DNA of 64,000 nucleotides, from positions 1 to 64,000 of the forward strand of contig NZ_QWLD01000011.1 in the NCBI RefSeq assembly GCF_003600155.1, in the 5' to 3' direction. Both the position numbers and the translations under genes were made by a program. The notes beneath the pieces were generated by a model. The model was not told where the DNA came from. It worked only from the letters and a program-made list of their open reading frames with translations, and made no database searches. This document shows positions 15,982-24,916 of the stretch, one piece after another (position 1 is the first letter of the stretch; each line of letters begins with the position of its first letter). The stretch comes from Nesterenkonia muleiensis. Lineage in GTDB: Bacteria; Actinomycetota; Actinomycetes; Actinomycetales; Micrococcaceae.

Positions 15982-17769
15982 ATGTGCATGATGAACATGT
16001 CCACATCGGACAGGGAGGCTCTGCTGAGCGCTCTGCTGGATACAGCAGCTGAACTTTCCAGCCTCCGGGACGTAGAGTCCGTCCTGGCCTCCATCGTGCG
16101 CCGCACACGGCAGTTGGTCCGCTCCGATATGGCTTACATCAGCCTCAACGACCACACCGAGGGCACCACATACATCCGTCAGTCTGACGGGGTGGCCACC
16201 AGCGCCTACCGCACCATCAGGATGCCGATCGGCACGGGGATCCTAGGCCTGGTCGCCGCCGGGGAAGCTCCGTACCAGACCACTGACTACCTACCCGACA
16301 CCTCTGTTTCGCATATTCCGGAGATCGACCGGATTGTCGCAGGAGAAGGGGTGCGCACCATCATGGGTGTACCGCTGCTGGTGGGTGGCCGGGTGATCGG
16401 CGCGCTCATGGTCGCCGAACGCTCTCACCGTGTTTTCAGTCCCGACGAGGTCAGCACGGTCGACTCACTCGGCAAGCACGCCGCCGTGGCCCTGGACAAT
16501 GCCGAAAAAAATGCTCAGGCACTGCGCGACGCCGAACTGCTGAGTCTGACGAATGCGCAAAACAAGCAGGAGCTGCTCTCGCTGACCGAGATTGCCCGGT
16601 TCGATGAAGAACTCATGCACGCCGTCCTGCAGAGACCCTCCGCCGAGGGAGTGCTGGAAGTCACCGCCGGGACGCTGAATCTTCCGGTCACCCTGCTGAA
16701 TGAACGGGGCGAGCAGCTGGCGGTCGTCGTCCCTGAGGGGATGCGCCAGAAAGCGGGGACCCGTCTTGACGAGCTGAGCACAGACCCACCTGGCGGTGAG
16801 ATCCTGCAGCGGGGCATGCGCGCGGTTGACCGTGCGGGACGCTCGGTGCCGTTGGACCTCGAACAGCACGGTGACACCGGGCGCCGCAGCGGCGTCATCG
16901 CACCTGTAAAGTCCGGCGACGCCGCCCTGGGCTATCTGTGGGTAGGCACACCGCTGACTCACATTCAGCAGACCCTCCTGGAGCGTGCCGCATCGCACTG
17001 CGCCCTGGTGCTGCTATTTCTCCGCGCAGAGGAGGACGCCCAGTACCGGGCGCAGCTGGATGTTCTCGATGAGCTGCTCAGGGGAGAGCAGATTCCGCGT
17101 TCCAGACTAGACCGACGACTCCGACATTGGGGTCTGACCTCCAGTGATCAGGTCTGGGTAGCAACGATCGCCCACCCTTCTGCTCATCAGCGAGAGGTGC
17201 AACGCAATGTCCGGCAGCTTCCCGGGACCCGGCTTCTGGCAGCGGTGGACGGCAACCTCTGTGTGGTCTTCTCCTCCCCCGAGTGGGTGGAGAGCTTCCA
17301 GGATCTCAAGACACTCGCCGGCGAAAGTCGGGCTGCGTATGCCGGGCCGATGGACTCAGTGACTGAGCTTCCGGCATTCTGGCGGATGACGCAGACAGGA
17401 ATGGCTGTGCTGCGCTATTCACGCCAGCACGGAATGATCGATGCCACCCGCCTAGGGCTTGTGGGGACTGTGGTGCATCTTGCTGCAGAATCAGGCGAGG
17501 TGAATCTGACAGCAGAGATCACACCGCTGGTGGACTACGACACCAGACGCGACACGTCTCTGACCGCGACGGCACTGGCATACTTCGACGCTGATCAGCG
17601 CATCGACCGCACCGCAGAGACCATGTTCATGCATCGCAACACCGTCAGGCAGCGCCTGGACACCATCACCAGACTGCTGGGGCCCGACTGGGACGCCGCG
17701 CCACGGTCGCTCGACGTGCACTTGAGCCTCCGGGCCTGGGCCCTTTCCGCAGCGGTCAACGGCAACTAA
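15982..17769 (+). CDS. GAF-domain PucR/CdaR-type regulator
   Basis: A 595-residue one-component regulator. An N-terminal GAF domain occupies residues ~15-180 (VESVLASIVRRTRQLVRSDM, IMGVPLLVGGRVIGALMVAE). A central region holds GGDEF-like/CdaR remnants. The C-terminal PucR helix-turn-helix ends the protein (FDADQRIDRTAETMFMHRNT then VRQRLDTITRLLG). Several in-frame ATGs (15982, 15988, 15991, 15997) make the exact start uncertain. It is divergent from the alcohol dehydrogenase/permease operon and most likely activates it in response to a small ligand bound by GAF. PucR-family proteins classically control purine catabolism, but this subgroup often serves alcohol or aldehyde oxidation loci. Confidence 0.9.
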   Translation: MCMMNMSTSDREALLSALLDTAAELSSLRDVESVLASIVRRTRQLVRSDMAYISLNDHTEGTTYIRQSDGVATSAYRTIRMPIGTGILGLVAAGEAPYQTTDYLPDTSVSHIPEIDRIVAGEGVRTIMGVPLLVGGRVIGALMVAERSHRVFSPDEVSTVDSLGKHAAVALDNAEKNAQALRDAELLSLTNAQNKQELLSLTEIARFDEELMHAVLQRPSAEGVLEVTAGTLNLPVTLLNERGEQLAVVVPEGMRQKAGTRLDELSTDPPGGEILQRGMRAVDRAGRSVPLDLEQHGDTGRRSGVIAPVKSGDAALGYLWVGTPLTHIQQTLLERAASHCALVLLFLRAEEDAQYRAQLDVLDELLRGEQIPRSRLDRRLRHWGLTSSDQVWVATIAHPSAHQREVQRNVRQLPGTRLLAAVDGNLCVVFSSPEWVESFQDLKTLAGESRAAYAGPMDSVTELPAFWRMTQTGMAVLRYSRQHGMIDATRLGLVGTVVHLAAESGEVNLTAEITPLVDYDTRRDTSLTATALAYFDADQRIDRTAETMFMHRNTVRQRLDTITRLLGPDWDAAPRSLDVHLSLRAWALSAAVNGN

Positions 17770-17805
17770 CCGACTCTGCGCTGGGTGAGACCGTTCCACA
17801 TGCGC

Positions 17806-19314
17806 TCAGCTGTGGTCTTGCAGGAACCGGTAGACCTCCGTGGTGTCCACACCGGGGAAAGCTCCCTCCGGCATGGCGGCCAGCAGGTGGGTATTGGCCC
17901 GGGTGGCCGGCCACGCGTTGCCCTCCCACACCTCGGCGAGATCGGCCGGCGGGGTACGGCAGCAGGTGGGGTCCTCCGGGCAGCCGGAGACTGAGCGGGA
18001 GGAGGTGTCCCTGCCGCGGAACCATTTGGCGTGCTCGAACGGCACCCCGATCGACAACGAGTACATGCCCGAGGAATGGCCCTCCGTGCGGGCGGTGCAC
18101 CAGTAGGTGCCGGCCGGGGTGTCGGTGTACTGGTTGAAAGAGCGGAACTTGTCCTTGACGTCGAAGACCTCGCGGGAAGTCCACCGACGGCACACCGTCT
18201 GGCCCTCAATGGCTCCGGAGTGGTCAGCCGGGAAGCTGACGCCGTCGTTCTCATAGGCCTTATGGATGATCCCGGACTCATGGACCTTCTGGAAGTGGCA
18301 GGTGATGCCCAGGTGCTCAGTGGCCAAGTTGGTGAAGCGGTGGGCAGCGAATTCGTAGGAGACCGCGAAGGCATCCCGGAGGTCCTCCAGAGCCAGCTCC
18401 TTGGCACTCTTGGCGCTGGAGAGGAACTCCACCGCAGCGCGTTCGGGCATCAGCAGCGCGGCGGCGAAGTAGTTGGTATAGACCCGCTGGCTGAGGAACT
18501 CGGAGTAGTCGGCCGGCTCAGTGTGGCCCAGCACGTGATGGCCCAGGGCCTGCAGCAGCACAGACCGGGCATCCCAGTCCCGGGAGCGGCCCTGGGTGAG
18601 GAAGATGACCTTATTTCGCTGGTCGGTCACCGACCGGGTGGAGTTCGGCAGATTGGGGACGAACCGGATGGAGAACCCCAGATGCTCAGCCAGCTGGGCG
18701 GCAAGATGGTGGCCCAGCGGTCCGGAGCTATAACCGACCGCCTCCAGCAGCTCTGCGGCCTGAGCCTCGATCTCCGGATAGTAATTGTTGCGGGCCTTCA
18801 TCTCCTCGCGCAGCTCGGTGTTGGCCCGCCGGGCCTCCTCCGGGGTGGCGGCCTGCTCTTCCAGCCGCCGCTTGAGCTCCCGCTGCAGTGAGACCAGGGA
18901 CTCCAGCACATCCATCGGCAGACGATTGGAGATCCTGACAGCGGGCAGGCCCAGTGCCGCGTAGAGCGGTCCGCGCTGCGTCTTCTCCAGCTCAATCTCC
19001 AGTGCGGCACGCTTAGACGGCGGCTCTGCGCCGACCAGATCATCCATGCTCACCCCCAGCGCTCTGCCCAGCTGCTGCAGCTGAGAGAGCTTGGGCTCGC
19101 GCTTGCCGTTCTCCAGCAGCGAAAGCTGGCTGGGGGCGGTGCCAACCTGCTCGGCCACATCGTCGAGGGTCATCCCCTTCTTCTTGCGCAGGTGGCGCAC
19201 CCGGCGGCCCAGGGCAATCAGGTCCAGGGCGCCGTCGTCCTGATCCTCCACCGCACGCAGGTGAGCGCGGGAGGACTCGGGCTGCTGGTTCGGGGCGGGC
19301 TCCGCTGCTCGCAT
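17806..19314 (-). CDS. ramB: RamB-like regulator of acetate/glyoxylate metabolism
   Basis: A 502-residue regulator from the ATG at 19314. An XRE helix-turn-helix lies near residues 30-90 (MTLDDVAEQVGTAPSQLSLL, then ENGKREPKLSQLQQLGRALG). A central ImmA/IrrE-like domain follows with the degenerate site LLQALGHHVLGH, and the C-terminal short-chain fatty acyl regulator domain carries clustered cysteines (CPEDPTCC). This layout is that of RamB, which in Corynebacterium represses aceA and aceB and is itself carbon-source dependent. Isocitrate lyase lies 5.6 kb away in this window, supporting the assignment. No strong ribosome-binding site precedes the start, so leaderless translation is possible. 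Confidence 0.88.
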   Translation of the reverse strand: MRAAEPAPNQQPESSRAHLRAVEDQDDGALDLIALGRRVRHLRKKKGMTLDDVAEQVGTAPSQLSLLENGKREPKLSQLQQLGRALGVSMDDLVGAEPPSKRAALEIELEKTQRGPLYAALGLPAVRISNRLPMDVLESLVSLQRELKRRLEEQAATPEEARRANTELREEMKARNNYYPEIEAQAAELLEAVGYSSGPLGHHLAAQLAEHLGFSIRFVPNLPNSTRSVTDQRNKVIFLTQGRSRDWDARSVLLQALGHHVLGHTEPADYSEFLSQRVYTNYFAAALLMPERAAVEFLSSAKSAKELALEDLRDAFAVSYEFAAHRFTNLATEHLGITCHFQKVHESGIIHKAYENDGVSFPADHSGAIEGQTVCRRWTSREVFDVKDKFRSFNQYTDTPAGTYWCTARTEGHSSGMYSLSIGVPFEHAKWFRGRDTSSRSVSGCPEDPTCCRTPPADLAEVWEGNAWPATRANTHLLAAMPEGAFPGVDTTEVYRFLQDHS

Positions 19315-19492
19315 ATCAATGAGTGTACGGCAGCCGTGATGGGTGACCGGAGGTCTCATTGGCCAGGTACCGTCCGAAACTGACACTGATATGACCCATG
19401 CAACATTTTCCGGCTAGGGTATGGGCGAACCGCCGAGCGGACCTCTGTGGGCCCTCGGTCACTGACCCAGCCCATATGAAAGGCGTGCGCTC

Positions 19493-20866
19493 ATGGAAGA
19501 GCCATCAACGTTGCTGACATTCGGCGGTCTCGGAATCATCGCCGTCACCGTCGGTTTGCTGATGTGGAACAAAGTCTCACCGGTGGTCGCCATGGTGATC
19601 ACCCCGCTCCTCGGTGCGCTGCTGCTGGGCTTCAGCATCAGCGACATCACCGAGTTCATGGACTCCGGGGTCAGCCAGGTCATGAATGTCACCGTGATGT
19701 TCATCTTCGCCATCCTGTTCTTCGGCATTCTGACTGATGCTGGCTTGTTCGACCCCATCGTCCGGGGCTTGATCCTGGCCACCCGCGGCAAGGTGATCCT
19801 GGTGACAGTCGGCACTGCGCTGATCGGCGTGGTGGCGCATATCGACGGTGCTGGAGCCACCACGTTCCTGCTGACGGTCCCAGCCCTGCTGCCGCTGTAC
19901 AAGGCACTGCATATGAGCCGGTACCTGCTTCTGCTGCTGCTGGCGATCTCCGCCGGCATCGTCAACATGATCCCCTGGGGCGGTCCGCTGGGCCGCGCCG
20001 CCTCGGTGCAGGGCATCGATCCGGTGGCCCTCTACCGGCCGCTGATCCCGCTGCAGATAGTCGGTGTTGTTGTGGTCGTGATCATCGCAGTGCTACTGGG
20101 CATCCGTGAAAGCCGGCGGATCAGTCGCCGGGTTGCTGCCGGAGACATCGAACTCGCAGAAGATGTCAACGTCCGTGGCATCGCCGATGCGTTCAGTGAA
20201 AGGCAACGCGAGGAGCGCGCCGACATCGTCGACAGAATGAATTCCGCACGCTGGGTCTACTGGGCCAATGTCGTTCTGGCCCTGGCCATTGTGACCATGA
20301 TGCTCGCCGATATCCTGCCACCGCAGTTTGCGTTCATGCTCGGCGTCGCCCTTGCGCTGCCGCTGAACTTCCGAGGCTCCAGCCTGCAGATGGAACGCAT
20401 CCGGGCCCATGCCCCGAACGCGTTGATGATGGGCGCTGTCATCCTGGCGGCATCGGTCTTCTTGGGCGTTCTCAACGAATCTGAAATGCTGGAGTCTGTG
20501 GCGCTGTCCACCCTGTCAGTCATGCCCGAGCAGCTGGGACCGAATCTGCACATCGCCATGGGCCTGATCGGTGTCCCGATGGATCTGCTGACCTCCACTG
20601 ACGCCTATTACTTCTCAGTGCTGCCGCTGGTGGACGCCGCCGCTACTCAATTCGGCACCGACTCCATGGAGATCGCCCACGCAATGCTGATCGGCAATAT
20701 CATCGGCACCTTCGTCAGCCCGTTCTCCCCCGCCCTGTGGCTGGCCCTGGGCTTGGCCGGAGCCAACCTGGGCGAGCACCTGCGGTACTCCTTCTTCATC
20801 GTGTGGGGCTTCTCCGTCCTGATGCTGGGAGCCGCCATGCTCTTGGGCATCATCAGCATCACCTAG
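19493..20866 (+). CDS. CitMHS-family citrate:metal transporter
   Basis: A 457-residue membrane protein of the CitMHS family, which imports citrate complexed with Mg2+ or Ca2+ in symport with protons. About twelve hydrophobic segments are visible. Family landmarks include HIDGAGATTFLLTVPALLPL, NMIPWGGPLGRAASVQG and the C-terminal GTFVSPFSPALWLALGLAG. GAAAGG precedes the ATG. It is divergent from ramB with a ~178-bp gap between starts. Citrate would feed the TCA cycle, so a shared carbon-status control with RamB is plausible but unproven. Confidence 0.93.
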   Translation: MEEPSTLLTFGGLGIIAVTVGLLMWNKVSPVVAMVITPLLGALLLGFSISDITEFMDSGVSQVMNVTVMFIFAILFFGILTDAGLFDPIVRGLILATRGKVILVTVGTALIGVVAHIDGAGATTFLLTVPALLPLYKALHMSRYLLLLLLAISAGIVNMIPWGGPLGRAASVQGIDPVALYRPLIPLQIVGVVVVVIIAVLLGIRESRRISRRVAAGDIELAEDVNVRGIADAFSERQREERADIVDRMNSARWVYWANVVLALAIVTMMLADILPPQFAFMLGVALALPLNFRGSSLQMERIRAHAPNALMMGAVILAASVFLGVLNESEMLESVALSTLSVMPEQLGPNLHIAMGLIGVPMDLLTSTDAYYFSVLPLVDAAATQFGTDSMEIAHAMLIGNIIGTFVSPFSPALWLALGLAGANLGEHLRYSFFIVWGFSVLMLGAAMLLGIISIT

Positions 20867-20997
20867 CGCTGGTGGCAGCCCTGAGTCAACTTGGGCGCCC
20901 CACGGGTGAGAAAGGTCACGATTTACGAATTTACTCAGCGTTATTTTTGCGTTTGATAAGTTAAGAGATGAATTCACGCACCTGAGGAGCCCACGTT

Positions 20998-22239
20998 TTG
21001 ACTGACACCGCGAGTAATAATGTTGCGCCTGCGGTCAGTGTGCAGAATGCCTACAAGGCCTTCGGCAGACGGCCGCAGACGATTGTGAAGCGGCTCAAAG
21101 AGGGTGCCACCCGCGATGAGCTGAAGTCCCAGGGAATGGCTGCGGTGATCGATGCGTCCTTCGACGTCGCCCCTGGGGAGATCTTCGTGGTGATGGGCCT
21201 TTCCGGCTCCGGGAAGTCCACCCTGATCCGCACACTCAACGGGATTCAGCCGCCCACTGACGGGACTGTCAAGATCTTCGGCCAAGACATCACCAATGTC
21301 AGCCCCCGGCAGCTTCGTAGCATCCGGCGGGAGAAGATCGCCATGGTCTTCCAGCACTTCGCCCTGATGCCACACCGTACCGTAGGGCAGAACGCCGCCT
21401 ATGCCCTGGAGGTCCGGGGCATCAGCCGCAGCGACCGCGAGAAAAAGGCCGAAGAGGCGCTGAACATGGTCGGCCTGGCCGGCTATGGCGGCTCCTTCCC
21501 CCATGAGCTCTCCGGCGGCATGCGCCAGCGGGTCGGGCTGGCCCGGGCGTTGGCCGCCGAGACCGACCTGATGCTCATGGACGAGGCCTTCTCCGCCCTG
21601 GACCCGCTGATCCGCAAGGAGATGCAGGATCAGCTGCTCGAACTCCAGCAGCAGCTGGGCAAGACGATCGTGTTCATCACCCACGACCTCAACGAGGCGA
21701 TGCGGCTGGGCAATCGGATCGCGATGATGCGCGATGGCAGGATAGTCCAGATCGGCACCACAGAACAGATCCTCAACGATCCGGCCAACGACTACGTGGC
21801 CCAGTTCATCCAAGAGGTGGACCGCACCCGGGTGCTCACCGCTGGCGAGATCATGGAACCGCCGGTCGCTGTGCTGGGTGCGGGACAGGGTCCGCGGGCA
21901 GCCCACCGCCTGATGCGCGAACACCAGACCAGCGCCCTGTGCGTGGTCGACCAGACCCGGCATCTGCAGGGAGTGGTCTACGAGGACGACGTCGCCGCCG
22001 CCGTGGCTGCCGGCGCTGAGGGACTGACCGGACTGCTGCGGCAGATGCCCGCCACTCTGCCCGGCACACTGCTGGCCGAGCTGATCGGTGCTGCCTCCCA
22101 GCACGCCGCCGGGCTGGCCGTGGTCGACGATCACGGCCGGCTGCACGGGGTGATCCCCCGGGTCACCCTGCTCAACGCCCTGGCCGACACCAGCGCCGAG
22201 GGCGCGGTCCGGACCATCCTTGAGGAGGCTCCCGCATGA
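20998..22239 (+). CDS. proV: Glycine betaine/proline ABC transporter ATPase (ProV)
   Basis: The 413-residue ATPase of a type I osmoprotectant importer. Walker A is GLSGSGKSTLIRTL, the signature loop is LSGGMRQRVGLARALA, and Walker B is LMLMDEAFSALDPL. Two C-terminal CBS repeats (residues ~280-400), which sense ionic strength in OpuA/ProV, follow, with DHGRLHGVIPRVTLLNAL at the end. The start is TTG at 20998 with TGAGGAGCC upstream. Its stop overlaps the permease start by ATGA. The 131-bp upstream region is unusually AT-rich near 20930-20965 (TTATTTTTGCG, TTTGATAAG) and probably carries the osmoregulated promoter. Confidence 0.95.
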   Translation: MTDTASNNVAPAVSVQNAYKAFGRRPQTIVKRLKEGATRDELKSQGMAAVIDASFDVAPGEIFVVMGLSGSGKSTLIRTLNGIQPPTDGTVKIFGQDITNVSPRQLRSIRREKIAMVFQHFALMPHRTVGQNAAYALEVRGISRSDREKKAEEALNMVGLAGYGGSFPHELSGGMRQRVGLARALAAETDLMLMDEAFSALDPLIRKEMQDQLLELQQQLGKTIVFITHDLNEAMRLGNRIAMMRDGRIVQIGTTEQILNDPANDYVAQFIQEVDRTRVLTAGEIMEPPVAVLGAGQGPRAAHRLMREHQTSALCVVDQTRHLQGVVYEDDVAAAVAAGAEGLTGLLRQMPATLPGTLLAELIGAASQHAAGLAVVDDHGRLHGVIPRVTLLNALADTSAEGAVRTILEEAPA

Positions 22240-23186
22240 TCCGCGCAGACGAGACCGAAAGCACCATAGTCCCCCGCATAGAGGTCGGCGAACGGCTCGA
22301 GGCCGGGTTCGAGTGGTTCGAGGACACCTTTGACAGCGCCATCAACTGGGTCGGCAGCACCGTCGCCTATATTTCCGACGGTCTGGCAGAGATACTCGCC
22401 ATACCCGATGCCCTGATCCTCACCGTGATCCTGGCAGCCATCGCCTGGCTGGTGCGGAACTGGAAACTTGCGCTGGGCACCGTGGGGCTGATGCTCTTCA
22501 TCATCACCGTGGACCAGTGGAACGAGGCGCTGGAGACTCTCGCCCTGGTCGCTGTAGCCGCCGCCATCGCGCTGATCATCGCCATACCACTGGGAGTGTT
22601 GGCCGCCAAGAGCCAGATCGCCTCCAGGATCATTCGGCCGGTGATGGACCTGATGCAGACCATGCCCGCCCTGGTGTGGCTCATCCCCGCTCTGGCCATG
22701 TTCAGCCTGGGCATGACCGCTGGAATCTTCGCCACGCTGATCTTTGCCCTGCCCCCGGGTGTGCGCTTCACCGAGCTCGCCATCCGGCAGGTCGATGCCG
22801 AAGTCGTCGAGGCCGGACACGCCTTCGGCTCCACTCCCGCACAGATCCTCTTCCGCGTCCAGCTGCCGCTGGCGGCCAAGACCATCATGGCTGGGGTCAA
22901 CCAGGTGATCATGCTGGCACTGTCGATGGCCGTCTTCGCAGGCTTCGTCGGCGCTGGCGGACTGGGAACCGAGGTGGTTCGGGCCATCAGCCAGCTCAAC
23001 CTGGCACTGGGCTTCGACGCCGGCCTGTCTGTGGTCATGCTGGCCATCTACCTCGACCGGGTCACCGCGGGGATCGGCGGTGGCGAGGGCGTCCTGGCCA
23101 AGCTGCTGCGCCGTCGTAAGTCCGCTCCTGTCCAGACTGAGGAGACGGCAGAGGATAAGGCCGCTACCGGCTCTCCGACGACCTGA
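22236..23186 (+). CDS. proW: Glycine betaine/proline ABC transporter permease (ProW)
   Basis: A 316-residue permease with an N-terminal soluble stretch of ~50 residues and about six membrane segments. The binding-protein-dependent transport motif is EAGHAFGSTPAQILFRVQLP, the site where ProW contacts the ATPase. It translationally overlaps proV by ATGA and is followed by the lipoprotein ProX, giving a complete proVWX operon. The C-terminal tail is long and charged (QTEETAEDKAATGSPTT). Confidence 0.95.
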   Translation: MIRADETESTIVPRIEVGERLEAGFEWFEDTFDSAINWVGSTVAYISDGLAEILAIPDALILTVILAAIAWLVRNWKLALGTVGLMLFIITVDQWNEALETLALVAVAAAIALIIAIPLGVLAAKSQIASRIIRPVMDLMQTMPALVWLIPALAMFSLGMTAGIFATLIFALPPGVRFTELAIRQVDAEVVEAGHAFGSTPAQILFRVQLPLAAKTIMAGVNQVIMLALSMAVFAGFVGAGGLGTEVVRAISQLNLALGFDAGLSVVMLAIYLDRVTAGIGGGEGVLAKLLRRRKSAPVQTEETAEDKAATGSPTT

Positions 23187-23261
23187 AAATCTGCCCGCCC
23201 CATGTGGCGGGACTCTGTAGAGAAACCGACCCCAACTGAAAACGGAAGGAATCAGGACATC

Positions 23262-24209
23262 ATGAGCACCTCATCGAAATTCCTGAAGTCCGCTGCCATC
23301 TTCTCGATGCTCGGACTCACGCTGGCCGCCTGCGGCGACAATGGAGACGACGACGCCAACGGCGAGGACCCCGACGAGAACGGTGTCGAGGAGACCGACG
23401 ACGGCGACAACGGCGAGGCCGCCGGCGGAACCATCACTCTGGGTTACGTGGACGGCTGGACTGATGGCCAGTCCACCTCCTACCTCTGGCAGGTGATCTT
23501 GGAGGAGCAGGGCTATGACATCGAGATCATGGATCTGACCGACGCAGCACCCCTTTACCAGGGCCTGGCAGATGGCGCCATCCACGTCTACCCCTCCGCT
23601 TGGCTGCCGGTGACCCATGAGAACTATATGGATCAGCACGGCGATGACCTCGAGGACCTCGGCCACTACTACGAAGGTGCTGTGCTGACCCTCGCCGTGC
23701 CGGGCTACACCGATGTCGATTCCATCGCTGACCTTCCGGACAACGCCGACCTCTTCGACGGCCAGGTCATCGGCATCGAGCCGGGCTCCGGACACATGGA
23801 CACCACCTCCGGGACCGTCTTCCCCGAGTACGGGCTGGATGAGGACTTCGAGCTGGTGGAATCCTCCACGGCAGCCATGATGGCCACCCTCGACGATGCC
23901 TTGGACAACGAGGAGGACATCGTGGTGACCCTGTGGCGTCCGTTCTGGGCCTATGACGGAGAGCGTGACCTCAAGGACCTGGAGGACCCCGAGGGTCATC
24001 TGGGTGCTGAGGAGACACTGAACCTGGTGGCCAACGCCGAGTTCTCCACCGAGTTCCCCGAGGTCGCTGAGTGGATGAGCAGCTTCGAACTGACCGACGA
24101 CGAGTACGCCGAGCTCGAAGACCTGGTCGTCAACGAGTACGGCGGCATCGAAGGTGCAGAGGTCTGGGTGGAGAACAACCAGGATCTGGTGGACGAACTG
24201 ATCAACTGA
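23262..24209 (+). CDS. proX: Glycine betaine-binding lipoprotein (ProX-like)
   Basis: A 315-residue substrate-binding protein for the upstream ProVW. GGAAGGA lies before the ATG at 23262. The signal peptide ends in the lipobox LTLAAC, so the protein is lipid-anchored outside the membrane. An extremely acidic linker of about 30 residues follows the Cys. The OpuAC-like fold begins at ITLGYVDGWTDGQSTS; the aromatic residues of the betaine box are plausible in YVDGWTDG, SAWLPVTHENY and WRPFWAYDG. The high Asp/Glu content suits a high-salt exterior. A strong bidirectional hairpin (24245-24280) follows. Confidence 0.93.
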   Translation: MSTSSKFLKSAAIFSMLGLTLAACGDNGDDDANGEDPDENGVEETDDGDNGEAAGGTITLGYVDGWTDGQSTSYLWQVILEEQGYDIEIMDLTDAAPLYQGLADGAIHVYPSAWLPVTHENYMDQHGDDLEDLGHYYEGAVLTLAVPGYTDVDSIADLPDNADLFDGQVIGIEPGSGHMDTTSGTVFPEYGLDEDFELVESSTAAMMATLDDALDNEEDIVVTLWRPFWAYDGERDLKDLEDPEGHLGAEETLNLVANAEFSTEFPEVAEWMSSFELTDDEYAELEDLVVNEYGGIEGAEVWVENNQDLVDELIN

Positions 24210-24244
24210 TCACCGCCTCTGCTGAGTGACTGCATAGACACCAC

Positions 24245-24280
24245 TGCGCCCCCGAGGGACCTCGAATCCTCGGGGGCGCA
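24245..24280. terminator. Bidirectional hairpin between proX and the aceB-like remnant
   Basis: TGCGCCCCCGAGG (24245-24257) pairs perfectly with CCTCGGGGGCGCA (24268-24280), a 13-bp GC-rich stem with a 10-nt loop. It lies between two converging operons and is a convincing shared terminator even without a long T-run. Confidence 0.8.
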
Positions 24281-24293
24281 GCAGGCTCTTGAC

Positions 24294-24875
24294 TCAGGCC
24301 GCCCTGACGTGGGCTCCCTGAGCGGTTCGTGATATCAGGACCGCGGCATTGGAGGCCTGGCCGTCCTCGTCGTCGTCCATATCCGGCTCCCCAGCGCTGA
24401 GGTGGATGGCGCGGATAGTGCCCTCAGGCAGGTCCAGCAGATCCTCGGCGCGGGTGAAAAGCTCCTGCCACAGCTGCAGCTCCTCCTCACCCTCGGTTCC
24501 CGGCAGGGAGACGAACGGGGCACGGCCTTCGCTGAGCAGACGGCGGGAGTTGCGGTGGACATGCAGGCCGAAGTCCACGATCCCGGCTGAGATCGGGCCG
24601 CTGCCGCACAGAATCCGGTCCTCGGCCCGTGAGAGCCGCCGCGGGCTGATGAAGCTGCTCGGCGGCTCAGTCAGATGCCGGTCCACCAGCTCCTGCCAGC
24701 CTTTGGCGGAGTGTGTCCCCACCTTCAGTCCCAGGGCCGCCACACGGTGGCCAAACTCCTTGTGCAGCGTGGCCAGGAATTCCAGTGCCGCTGCGGTGAA
24801 CAGCTCATTCTGCCGAGCCACTGCCGGGCCTGTGAGGGTGATTCCGTTGATGGTGATGGTCTGTCCGGTATTCAT
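24294..24875 (-). CDS. Reduced malate synthase A-like protein lacking the catalytic core
   Basis: A 193-residue protein directly downstream of isocitrate lyase (41-bp gap), where malate synthase A would be expected. Residues ~14-48 match its N-terminus (LTGPAVARQNELFTAAALEF then LATLHKEFGHR). Residues ~95-160 match the barrel segment that reads GSLxDFALYFFHN...GPYFYLPK...LPRGTIKAT in full enzymes: here SAGIVDFGLHVHRN, RAPFVSLPG and LPEGTIRAIHLSA. The intervening ~150-200 residues with the catalytic Arg, the Glu after the TIRA strand and the whole C-terminal half (normally ~530 residues in all) are absent. It cannot be an active synthase. An AGGAG ribosome-binding site precedes the ATG and the frame is open, so it is probably translated or only recently decayed. 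Confidence 0.75.
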   Translation of the reverse strand: MNTGQTITINGITLTGPAVARQNELFTAAALEFLATLHKEFGHRVAALGLKVGTHSAKGWQELVDRHLTEPPSSFISPRRLSRAEDRILCGSGPISAGIVDFGLHVHRNSRRLLSEGRAPFVSLPGTEGEEELQLWQELFTRAEDLLDLPEGTIRAIHLSAGEPDMDDDEDGQASNAAVLISRTAQGAHVRAA

Positions 24876-24916
24876 GGCCGTAACTCCTGTCTCGGATCTG
24901 CCTGCAGGCAGACTCC

